Position numbers and translations under genes: made by a program
In this document: positions 8,285 to 14,423 of the stretch, piece after piece
Numbering within the stretch: the first letter of the stretch is position 1
Layout: each line of letters opens with the position of its first letter
Assembly: GCA_964353405.1 (NCBI GenBank)
Contig: CAYGWJ010000212.1
Span: 1-14,423 of the forward strand
Direction of reading: 5' to 3'
Length of the DNA: 14,423 nt
From: JBGLNJ01 sp964353405
GTDB lineage: Bacteria; Chloroflexota; Anaerolineae; Fen-1058
The notes under the pieces: generated by a model
Told to the model about the DNA's origin: nothing
The model's database searches: none
The model's input: only the letters and a program-made list of their open reading frames with translations

Positions 8285-8794
8285 TCAGGCGGCGGCAAGC
8301 TGATGCCCATGCTCGCTATCCGGCGACTCTTGCAACAGGGCCATTGCGTGAGGAAGCGCGGGCAGGATCGTTGCCAGATTTTCGTGCGCGGCTTTAGGAC
8401 TTCCCGGCAAATTGACGATAAGCGCGCGCCCTCGGATGCCGCATACGGCACGGGAGAGCATGACATGCGGCGTCTTGCTCAGACTTGCGGCGCGCATCGC
8501 CTCGGCCAGACCCGGCGCTTCGCGCTCGATCACGGCGCGGGTCGCTTCGGGCGTCACATCGCGCGGAGCAAAGCCGGTGCCGCCCGTCGTAAGGATTAGA
8601 TCGAGCCGAACGACGTCGGCCCAATTCATGAGAGTCGCCTTGATAGCGGCCGGTTCATCTGGCACAAGCACTTGACGCTCGACCGTCCAGCCTTGCTGCT
8701 GGGTCATCTGCCGGAGGAGTGGCCCGCTTGCGTCCGCTCGCTCGCCGCGTGAACTGCGGTCGCTCACAGTCAAGATCCCGACGCGAATTGACAT
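8285..8794 (-). CDS. mogA: Molybdopterin adenylyltransferase (MogA/MoaB family)
   Basis: MogA adenylates molybdopterin using ATP before MoeA inserts molybdate. From the ATG at 8794 (169 residues) the motifs are GILTVSDRSSRGERADASG (6-24), VPDEPA (44-49, with D46 matching E. coli Mog D49), LTTGGTGFAPRDVTPEAT (68-85, with D79 matching D82), SRAVCGIRGRALIVNLPGSPKA (about 105-126). Both catalytic Asp residues are kept and TPEAT follows TGGTG, which favours MogA over MoaB; the two are hard to separate by eye. I prefer ATG 8794 because AGG (8803-8801) sits six bases upstream. A GTG at 8809 would add five residues but has no ribosome binding site. It heads the seven-gene run that also contains moeA. 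Confidence 0.9.
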   Translation of the reverse strand: MSIRVGILTVSDRSSRGERADASGPLLRQMTQQQGWTVERQVLVPDEPAAIKATLMNWADVVRLDLILTTGGTGFAPRDVTPEATRAVIEREAPGLAEAMRAASLSKTPHVMLSRAVCGIRGRALIVNLPGSPKAAHENLATILPALPHAMALLQESPDSEHGHQLAAA

Positions 8795-8893
8795 GACACA
8801 CCTGCCCACCTTAAACGCAAGGACGCCATGCTGCCAAGACGCAGAGAGATTTCGATGCTGTGCGCCCTCGCGCGATTGCGTCCTGGCGTTGAA
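8795..8893. other. Intergenic region ahead of mogA with degenerate octamer repeats and a weak promoter candidate
   Basis: On the plus strand, about 8815-8846 reads as four imperfect 8-base units of the ACGCAAGG/ACGCCATG/CTGCCAAG/ACGCAGAG kind. On the minus strand the same stretch offers a possible promoter for the mogA operon: TTGGCA (8837-8832), a 16-base spacer and TTTAAG (8815-8810). It is a weak match and would leave a very short leader before the ATG at 8794. I see no terminator for the upstream PHP gene here, so read-through is possible. Confidence 0.3.
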
Positions 8894-10660
8894 TTACTCT
8901 TCGAGGCCTACGACTTTTTTCCACTCGCCGTGGATGCCGTCTTCGGTCACGCCATAATAGACGCGCAGGCGGCCATCGGGCAAGCGCTGAGCCAGATCGT
9001 AGCGCACCTTGCCTGCGCGCTTGGAGCTTTCCAGCATGCCCAGATCGCCGCGCCACGCGATCTGCGCCGCGTCCAGCAACTGGTCCTCGTGCTGAGTGAT
9101 AGCATAGTGCCACAGCTTGCGCGCCGACTTGCGCGTGACATTCTGGACAATGCTGCCGTTGCGGAGATCGCGCATCGTGTGGTAGCGCGTCCCTTCGCGC
9201 TCTTCGGTCGAGACGATCTCGACGCCCGTGCGGGGCCGCAGGTCATCGTACGAGGCCAGCTCGACCTCGCCGCGCGGCATAGGCTGCTCCGCTTCGCCCA
9301 TGACCGCTTCGGCTTCGACCGTCGTGACCTCCGGCGCAGCCGCGACGACGGGCATACCCCGGCTGCGCCTGACGAGTTGCACGATTTCGTCGCGCACAGC
9401 CAGGTTCGTTTCGGTCTCGTTGCGGACATAGATCTTGTTGTCGTCAATCGCATACGGCGCGTCGTCGCCGCGGGGCACAATGAGCCGGACGACTTTGACA
9501 CCTTCGGTCTCTTGCACATCAATCGAGACTACCATCAACGGCGTGATCATCTGCTGAATCGAGCTGCGGCAAGTCTCCACGGCCTTGTTAGGAGTGTCCA
9601 CACCCATGGGTCGAACCTTGGAGTCTTCTGACAGACCGACGTAAATCGTCCCGCCGTTGGTGTTGGCAAACGCGCACACATCGGCGACGATGGCATACAG
9701 CTTGCCGCCGCGCTGGGCATAGCTGGGATGGAAAGCCTGGATGATGTTGTTGCCCTCTTCACGCGCGGCGCGGACGTGGTCGAACGGCGCTTGGGTGGGG
9801 CGATAGGGCCGGCTGCGCGCAAAGTCGCGGCTTTGGAACAATTCCTTGAGCGCCTGGAAGCTCACGGCGGGCAACAGCACTTCGGTCACGCGGTCACCCA
9901 CACCCAGATTCTTGAGATTTTTCAAGTCGCGCACCAGCCGGTGTGAATCGCTGCCTTGAATGCAGTGCATCCGGCGCGGATATTCCGGCTTGGAGCCGTT
10001 GAAAAAAGTCGCCGTCGAGCGCTTGCTTTTGCTTTCCAGGTCAGTCACTTCGAGCGCGTGCAGGTGCTCATCCTGCGTGTAGGCGATCTTGGTCTGCCCC
10101 GAAAGGGCGCCGATGGTGGCCACGCCGTGCGTCGAGTTGGCGTGCGCCGCAATCACCAGCCCGCCCGCTTCGTCAATCACGCGATAAGCCGTCAACACAT
10201 CACTGGTCGCGCCGACCTCGCCGCTGCCTTCGTCGAGCTTGTCTGCCGGGACGTGGAGCGAGAGCAATATATGCTCGATCTCACGCACCGAGGTCGTCTC
10301 GGGAAAGATGGCGAGGATGTGAAAGCCGAAGGTCGCGGTGAACTCGAACGCAGGCAGCAGGAGCAACTTTTGCCGCAAGCGGCGATACTCGTCGAGGCGT
10401 TTTTTTTCGTCGGCGCGCAGACGGCCCAGCCGTTCGAGCAGTTCAAGCTGCTCGATGTCGGAGAGCATGGCGGCATAGCCCGCAATCGAGTTGTGGTCGG
10501 TGAACGCAATGAGGTCCAGGCCGCGCACCTCAGCCTTTTGCAGGAGGTCGAGGTAGGTGAGGCCCTGCTCTTGAAAATCAACCGAGGCGGGGGTATGCAG
10601 GTGCAGGTCCACTCGCCTCCACTGGTGCTGTGTGTCTTTGGGTTTTCGCTTGGCTGCCAA
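8894..10660 (-). CDS. PHP-domain phosphoesterase fused to an AlbA_2/Schlafen-like domain
   Basis: 588 residues starting with TTG at 10660, supported by AAAGGA five bases upstream; the first internal Met (65) lies inside the PHP domain. Residues 15-285 form a PHP metal-dependent phosphoesterase: DLHLH (H20, H22), FTDHN (D55, H56), E106, H114, H173 and SDSH (D238, H240), a full set of metal ligands. A charged, probably helical insert (68-100) separates the second and third motifs. Residues 295-430 resemble AlbA_2/Schlafen-like domains (ICAFANTDGG-type motif, here VCAFANTNGGTIYVGLSED at 328-346), although the usual acidic motif before it appears degenerate. An Ala/Glu-rich linker (437-470) leads to an unrecognised domain (475-588) with MRDLRNG, NVTRKSARKLWHYAI and RVYYGV. 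PHP domains cleave phosphoester bonds; AlbA_2 domains can bind or cut RNA. The substrate is unknown. Confidence 0.8.
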   Translation of the reverse strand: MAAKRKPKDTQHQWRRVDLHLHTPASVDFQEQGLTYLDLLQKAEVRGLDLIAFTDHNSIAGYAAMLSDIEQLELLERLGRLRADEKKRLDEYRRLRQKLLLLPAFEFTATFGFHILAIFPETTSVREIEHILLSLHVPADKLDEGSGEVGATSDVLTAYRVIDEAGGLVIAAHANSTHGVATIGALSGQTKIAYTQDEHLHALEVTDLESKSKRSTATFFNGSKPEYPRRMHCIQGSDSHRLVRDLKNLKNLGVGDRVTEVLLPAVSFQALKELFQSRDFARSRPYRPTQAPFDHVRAAREEGNNIIQAFHPSYAQRGGKLYAIVADVCAFANTNGGTIYVGLSEDSKVRPMGVDTPNKAVETCRSSIQQMITPLMVVSIDVQETEGVKVVRLIVPRGDDAPYAIDDNKIYVRNETETNLAVRDEIVQLVRRSRGMPVVAAAPEVTTVEAEAVMGEAEQPMPRGEVELASYDDLRPRTGVEIVSTEEREGTRYHTMRDLRNGSIVQNVTRKSARKLWHYAITQHEDQLLDAAQIAWRGDLGMLESSKRAGKVRYDLAQRLPDGRLRVYYGVTEDGIHGEWKKVVGLEE

Positions 10661-10671
10661 ATTAATCCTTT
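10661..10671 (-). promoter_or_regulatory. Ribosome binding site deciding a TTG start
   Basis: AAAGGA (10671-10666), five bases, then TTG. It fixes the start of the PHP protein, whose HxH motif begins only 20 codons later. Confidence 0.7.
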
Positions 10672-10746
10672 AGCGTTAGTTCGATAGCTCGATAGAGCGA
10701 TGGCGGACGCAGAACTGCGCAACGAGCTCAGTCCGCGGCCGGAAAA
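10672..10746. other. Spacer between receiver gene and PHP gene, with short repeats and hairpins
   Basis: CGATAG occurs at 10682-10687 and 10690-10695, and a third partial copy (CGATGG) starts at 10698, giving a period of eight bases. GCGGAC (10703-10708) can pair with GTCCGC (10731-10736), and CGCAG/CTGCG (10708-10719) forms a smaller competing hairpin. No T-run follows on the minus strand, so I do not call a terminator. I see no convincing promoter for the PHP gene. Confidence 0.3.
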
Positions 10747-11100
10747 CTAGTGAACGAGCTGCTTGATGATTTCAAATAACCTGTTGGGACTGTACGGCTT
10801 GAGCATGAACGCATCTGCTCCGGCGCGCTGGCAATCCTCTTCCGCGTCCAGGCCCGAAACAATGATGACCGGAGTAGATTGTAGCTCCGGGTCCTTCTTC
10901 AGCTCACGCAGGATGTCCAGTGTATTGACCTGGCCCAGGTGCAAGTCCATCACCACCAAATTCGGCGACGACTGGCGGATCGTGGAGAGCACCGCCTCAG
11001 GGCGCGGCGTGGCAATGGACTCGTATCCATCCAACGAAAGGAGTGTCTGGAGCAGGCGTGTCATGGCCTGGTCGTCCTCGACGATGAGAATTTTTGGCAA
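10747..11100 (-). CDS. Stand-alone CheY-like response regulator receiver
   Basis: 117 residues containing only a receiver domain and no output domain. The acidic pocket is E8-D9-D10, the phosphoacceptor is D52 in LVVMDLHLG, the switch hydroxyl is S82 in IIVSG, and the conserved lysine is K101 in LKPY. All phosphotransfer residues are present. The TTG start at 11100 is supported by GAGG (11109-11106) five bases upstream. It begins 21 bases after the lon stop, so it is probably co-transcribed with hsp20 and lon. No histidine kinase is in view. Receivers of this type act through protein-protein contact or as phosphorelay intermediates; a link to stress or proteolysis is suggested only by position. 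Confidence 0.9.
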   Translation of the reverse strand: MPKILIVEDDQAMTRLLQTLLSLDGYESIATPRPEAVLSTIRQSSPNLVVMDLHLGQVNTLDILRELKKDPELQSTPVIIVSGLDAEEDCQRAGADAFMLKPYSPNRLFEIIKQLVH

Positions 11101-11109
11101 GGTTACCTC
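11098..11109 (-). promoter_or_regulatory. Ribosome binding site and TTG start of the receiver gene
   Basis: GAGG (11109-11106), five bases, then TTG (11100-11098), in the short gap after the lon stop. It supports translation from TTG in place of any internal ATG. Confidence 0.65.
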
Positions 11110-11121
11110 GCAGCCACACTG

Positions 11122-13692
11122 TTAGCGTTGTTTGGCCCGCGCACTTTTGGCGCGACGGGACGCCGGCTGGCGTGATTTCTTGTCGGGGCGCAGGGCAGCC
11201 TCGAACACCTGGTCAACACAATCGGCCAGGACAAATTGCATCGAGTTACGCACTTCCTCCGGCACGTCGTCCAAGTCTTTTTCATTGCGCTTGGGGAGGA
11301 TGACCGTCTTGAGTCCGAGACGGTGCGCCGCCAGGATCTTTTCCTTGAGGCCGCCGATGGGCAGCACCTGCCCACGCAAGGTGATCTCGCCCGTCATGGC
11401 GACATCGTCGCGCACCAGGCGGCCCGTCATCAGGGAAGCGATGGCCGTCGCCATCGTCACACCGGCGGAGGGGCCGTCCTTCGGCTGAGCGCCGGCTGGG
11501 ACATGCAAGTGAATGTCGGTATGGTCAAAGAAGCGCTTGTCCAGGCCCAGGTCCTGGGCTTTGCTGCGGACGTACGAGAGCGCCGCCTGCGCCGACTCGC
11601 GCATCACGTCGCCCAGTTGGCCCGTGAGTTGAAAGCCCTTGCCGCCTGGCATCTTGGTCGCTTCGATAAAGACAATGTCGCCGCCGACCGGCGTCCACAC
11701 CAGTCCCGTCGCCACGCCAGGCACTTCGGTGCGTTCCTTGACCTCGCCATAATAGTGCGGCTTGCCCAAGAACTCGACCACGTCCTTGTCGTCAATCGTC
11801 ACCGTGGTGGCCTTGCCTTCGGCAATACGCGTAACCAACTTGCGGAACGCGCGGCCGATCTCGCGCTCCAGATTGCGCACACCTGCCTCGCGCGTATAGT
11901 CGCGGATGATCTGGATCAAGGCGGCCTCGGTAAAGCTCACCTCCTCGGGGCGCAGTCCGTTCTCCTTGAGCTGGCGCGGGATGAGATAGCCTCTGGCGAT
12001 GTGAGCCTTTTCGCCCTCGGTGTAACCGGAGAGTTGAATGATCTCCATCCGGTCGCGCAAGGGACCCGGGATCGGCTCGAGCTGGTTGGCCGTGCAGACG
12101 AACATCACCTTCGAAAGGTCGAACGGCACGTCGAGGTAGTGATCGCGGAACTCGCGGTTCTGCTCCGGGTCGAGCACCTCCAAGAGCGCCGAGGCCGGGT
12201 CGCCGCGAAAATCCGTGCCCAGCTTGTCCACTTCGTCGAGCATAAAGACCGGGTTGCGCGTCTCGATGCGCCGCAGCGCCTGGATGACGCGGCCCGGCAT
12301 CGAGCCGATGTACGTGCGGCGAAAGCCGCGGATTTCGGCTTCGTCGCGTATGCCACCCAGCGATTGGCGGATGAACTTGCGGCCCATTGCGCGCGCGATG
12401 GATTGGCCCAGGCTCGTCTTGCCCACGCCAGGCGGGCCGACAAAGCACAGGATGACACCTTCGCGCTCTTTGCGAATGTAATCCACAGCCGGAGCAGCCT
12501 CGGGCTGTGTGCCGGCGGACTCGGCTTCCGCTTCTCGCGCCGCGGCGCGGTCAGACTTTAATTTCCTCACCGCCAGGTATTCGAGGATGCGTTCCTTGAT
12601 GTCCTTCAGATCATAGTGGTCTTCGTCGAGCACCACGCGCGCATTTGCCACGTTCAACACGTCGGGCGTGATCTTGCTCCACGGCAGGCTCGTCATCCAG
12701 TCCAGGTACGTGCGGATGACGCCATACTCGGCGGCCGCGGTAGGCAGCTTGGACAGACGATCCAGTTCGCGCTTCGCTTCCTTGAGGGCTTCCTCCGGCA
12801 TTCCAGACTCGTCAATCTTTTTACGGAACTCTTCGACTTCGATCTGCTGCTCGTCGGCCTCGCCCAGCTCTTTCTGGATGGCCTTGAGCTGTTCGCGCAA
12901 AAAGTATTCACGCTGGACTTTAGTCATCTCAGACTGAGCCTCGCCCTGGATCTTTTTCCCCAGCTCCAGGACTTCGAGTTCGTGCGTGAGCAAAGCGACG
13001 ACCTTGCGGAGCTTGGCGCTCACGTCGTCCAGCTCAAGGATCTCTTGCGCGTCGGCCAGCTCGATGCGGATGTACGTGGTAATGGCATACACCAACTGGC
13101 GTGGGTCTTCGATGCTGGCCGCCATGCTCGCCAGCTCGTCCGGCACACCCGGGATCAGCTCAACCAACCGAGAGAACAGCTCGAGCGCCTTGCGCTTGAG
13201 CGCCTCCATCTCGACGGATTCGTCTTGCGTCTCTTTGACACGGGAGACCCTGGCCTTGAGATAGGGTGTGGTCTGCGTGTACTCGTCAATGCGGATACGC
13301 TCCAGTCCCAGCACGATCAGCCGCACGGTGCCATCGGGCAGGCGCAGCAAACGCTGGACGGCGGCGGCTGTCCCGACCGTGTAACATTCCTCCGGGCCTG
13401 GCTCTTCCAACTCTGGATTCCTGCTGGCGACCAGCCCGATGATTTTCTTTTCGAGCACGGCATCGTCAATCAGCTTGACCGAGCGCGCCTGCCCTACGGT
13501 GAGCGGCACTGCCGTCACGGGATAGACCACCATGCCGCGCAGCGGCAGGATCGGCAGCTCATCGGGGATTTCGACTTGATCGCCCCACTGGGGTTCTTCG
13601 GCCTGGGAGCCGCCTCCCCTCACCACGCTGACCACGTCGGGGCGGAACAGGTGCGAGCCGTCCAGGCTAAAGGGTGATTCGAATTCGTCCAT
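11122..13692 (-). CDS. lon: ATP-dependent protease Lon (LonA)
   Basis: 856 residues with the full LonA layout. The substrate-binding N-domain starts at ELPILPLRGMVVYP (45-58), after an acidic extension of about 40 residues not found in E. coli Lon. A helical region follows to about 380 and an Ala/Glu-rich linker at 382-402. The AAA+ module has Walker A GPPGVGKT (419-426) and Walker B MLDEVDK (484-490). The protease domain has the Ser-Lys dyad S742 in PKDGPSAG and K783 in GGLKEK. The C-terminal tail is Lys/Arg rich (837-856). Lon degrades misfolded and selected regulatory proteins in the cytoplasm. In the usually invariant EIRGHRRTYIG motif the His is Phe (F457). The gene starts 20 bases after the hsp20 stop, with GAGGT overlapping that gap at a longer than usual spacing, and the receiver gene follows. 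Confidence 0.97.
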   Translation of the reverse strand: MDEFESPFSLDGSHLFRPDVVSVVRGGGSQAEEPQWGDQVEIPDELPILPLRGMVVYPVTAVPLTVGQARSVKLIDDAVLEKKIIGLVASRNPELEEPGPEECYTVGTAAAVQRLLRLPDGTVRLIVLGLERIRIDEYTQTTPYLKARVSRVKETQDESVEMEALKRKALELFSRLVELIPGVPDELASMAASIEDPRQLVYAITTYIRIELADAQEILELDDVSAKLRKVVALLTHELEVLELGKKIQGEAQSEMTKVQREYFLREQLKAIQKELGEADEQQIEVEEFRKKIDESGMPEEALKEAKRELDRLSKLPTAAAEYGVIRTYLDWMTSLPWSKITPDVLNVANARVVLDEDHYDLKDIKERILEYLAVRKLKSDRAAAREAEAESAGTQPEAAPAVDYIRKEREGVILCFVGPPGVGKTSLGQSIARAMGRKFIRQSLGGIRDEAEIRGFRRTYIGSMPGRVIQALRRIETRNPVFMLDEVDKLGTDFRGDPASALLEVLDPEQNREFRDHYLDVPFDLSKVMFVCTANQLEPIPGPLRDRMEIIQLSGYTEGEKAHIARGYLIPRQLKENGLRPEEVSFTEAALIQIIRDYTREAGVRNLEREIGRAFRKLVTRIAEGKATTVTIDDKDVVEFLGKPHYYGEVKERTEVPGVATGLVWTPVGGDIVFIEATKMPGGKGFQLTGQLGDVMRESAQAALSYVRSKAQDLGLDKRFFDHTDIHLHVPAGAQPKDGPSAGVTMATAIASLMTGRLVRDDVAMTGEITLRGQVLPIGGLKEKILAAHRLGLKTVILPKRNEKDLDDVPEEVRNSMQFVLADCVDQVFEAALRPDKKSRQPASRRAKSARAKQR

Positions 13693-13712
13693 GTTGTTGT
13701 CGTTACCTCAGA

Positions 13713-14162
13713 TTAGTCGGCGTTCTCGTTGTTGGCCTGAACCACGCGCACCCGGCGCGCGCCCGCTTTGGGCAGCATCACCTGCAAGAAACCGTCAGAA
13801 TAGGTCGCAACAATGCTCTCTTGCTCGACGGCCCAGTGCAGAAAGACTTCGGTGCGGAAATCGCCGTAGCGGATTTCCATCTGGTGATAGGCCACCTTGG
13901 GGCTGGGGTCCTGGCGGACGCCGGTGATGATGAGCACGCGATCCGTCAACGAGACGGACAAGTCCGTTTCTTTCATGCCCGCCACTTCGACGCGGACAAC
14001 CACGTTCTCATCGGTTTCGTATACATCGGTGGGCGGACGCCAGGCATGGGCATGCCGCGCCACCACCCAACGCCCCGGCACGACCATTTCCTGACACAGC
14101 CGATCCATCTCGGCCTGGGCGCGCCCCCAATCATCCGAAGGTTCCAGCAAACTCTTTCCCAT
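13713..14162 (-). CDS. Small heat-shock protein, Hsp20/alpha-crystallin family
   Basis: 149 residues. The alpha-crystallin domain spans about 44-133 and ends in the hallmark ATYSDGFLQVMLPK (119-132). A short C-terminal tail contains RVRVV (138-142), the position of the usual IxI/V motif that docks neighbouring subunits in the oligomer. The N-terminal arm is short and acidic. These ATP-independent chaperones hold unfolding proteins for refolding or degradation, which fits the downstream lon gene. The start is secure: AGGAGA (14174-14169) lies six bases before ATG 14162. A sigma-70-type promoter is present upstream. I looked for the CIRCE element of HrcA control (TTAGCACTC-N9-GAGTGCTAA) and did not find it, so heat control, if any, uses another mechanism. 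Confidence 0.93.
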   Translation of the reverse strand: MGKSLLEPSDDWGRAQAEMDRLCQEMVVPGRWVVARHAHAWRPPTDVYETDENVVVRVEVAGMKETDLSVSLTDRVLIITGVRQDPSPKVAYHQMEIRYGDFRTEVFLHWAVEQESIVATYSDGFLQVMLPKAGARRVRVVQANNENAD

Positions 14163-14168
14163 GGCATT

Positions 14169-14174
14169 TCTCCT
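14169..14174 (-). promoter_or_regulatory. Strong ribosome binding site of hsp20
   Basis: AGGAGA ends six bases before the ATG at 14162. It is the strongest Shine-Dalgarno sequence in the window, consistent with high expression of the small heat-shock protein. Confidence 0.8.
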
Positions 14175-14238
14175 GCTTCACGGCAATGCTTGCACTAATT
14201 CATTCGAAAATTCTACCACAGTTTTGGGATTTGGGATT

Positions 14239-14267
14239 GTTTTATCATCACCTGGAGCAATTGTCAA
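14239..14267 (-). promoter_or_regulatory. Sigma-70-type promoter for the hsp20-lon-receiver operon
   Basis: A perfect -35 TTGACA (14267-14262), a 17-base spacer and a -10 TAAAAC (14244-14239, four of six matches) precede hsp20. Transcription would start near 14232, giving a leader of about 70 bases. Just downstream, TTGGGAT is repeated directly at about 14224-14237 (plus strand), and a second -10-like TAGAAT (14215-14210) follows without a clear -35. Confidence 0.6.
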
Positions 14268-14423
14268 ACGCGCCGATCCTCCAGGGTGCGCGTCAAAGTT
14301 TTGCGGGTTCCTTCGGTTTCGCGGATTGGTATCGGGCTTTGCCAATCCGATCTAGTCGCCAGGGATGATTGGCAGCAGGGCGCCACGGCGTCTTGGTGGC
14401 GGGTGGTGATGAAGTGATAGGTA
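14268..14423. other. Non-coding right end of the window with an inverted repeat
   Basis: I see no convincing gene here. CGGATTGG (14322-14329) and CCAATCCG (14342-14349) form an 8-base inverted repeat with a 12-base loop and no T-run, so it is not a clear terminator. A minus-strand frame is open from the right edge to a stop at 14264 (52 codons). It has no recognisable protein motif and overlaps the inverted repeat, so I treat it as non-coding, although the tail of a gene entering from the right cannot be excluded. Confidence 0.4.

Noticed and set aside
8795..8809. GTG start for mogA five codons upstream
   Set aside because: The ribosome binding site AGG (8803-8801) is placed for the ATG at 8794 and lies inside the longer version.
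10703..10736. Hairpin after the receiver gene considered as a terminator
   Set aside because: The outer stem is six bases with a long, partly self-pairing loop and no T-run follows on the minus strand.
11236..12561. 441-codon open frame on the plus strand opposite lon
   Set aside because: It is exactly antisense to conserved Lon domains, its translation is rich in Arg, His and Ala as expected from a GC-rich shadow frame, and it has no recognisable motif.
14163..14261. Search for a CIRCE heat-shock operator upstream of hsp20
   Set aside because: A TTAGTGC stretch is present, but the paired arm of the inverted repeat is missing.
14322..14349. Inverted repeat considered as a rho-independent terminator of a gene to the right
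   Set aside because: The stem is only eight bases, the loop is twelve, and no T-run follows on either strand.

Overview
The window looks like a stretch of bacterial chromosome from a high-GC member of the Chloroflexota, perhaps Anaerolineae or a related class. This rests on remembered family features and not on a search: a Lon with an acidic N-terminal extension before its first conserved motif, two very large GT-C/YfhO-type membrane proteins (one with a C-terminal beta-rich domain), a membrane-anchored DsbA-like protein with an extra CxxxxC pair, and a GC-rich palindromic repeat. All eleven supported genes lie on the minus strand and are tightly packed. Three start with TTG and one with GTG. 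I found no RNA genes, CRISPR array, transposase or phage genes.

Read in the direction of transcription (right to left), the window opens with a 261-base upstream region holding a good sigma-70-type promoter. Next comes a proteostasis cluster: a small heat-shock protein (hsp20), ATP-dependent protease Lon, and a stand-alone CheY-like receiver. Gaps of about 20 bases suggest one transcript. An 86-base spacer follows, then a 588-residue protein joining a metal-complete PHP phosphoesterase domain to an AlbA_2/Schlafen-like domain and an unassigned C-terminal domain.

After a further 99-base spacer begins a compact run of seven genes, probably one operon: mogA (molybdopterin adenylyltransferase), a nitrilase-fold protein that has lost all three catalytic residues, an intact nitrilase-superfamily hydrolase, a GT39/ArnT-like membrane glycosyltransferase, a YfhO-like membrane protein overlapping it by 4 bases, moeA (molybdenum insertase), and a DsbA-like thiol oxidoreductase cut by the left edge. 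MogA and MoeA catalyse the two consecutive final steps of molybdenum cofactor synthesis (adenylation of molybdopterin, then molybdate insertion), yet they bracket four genes with no obvious link to that pathway.

The main points for a second look are the intact/dead nitrilase pair, a 61-base palindromic element lying in frame inside the YfhO-like gene, the PHP-AlbA_2-like fusion, and the odd composition of the molybdenum-cofactor operon. I see no clearly recognisable new defence or mobile system.
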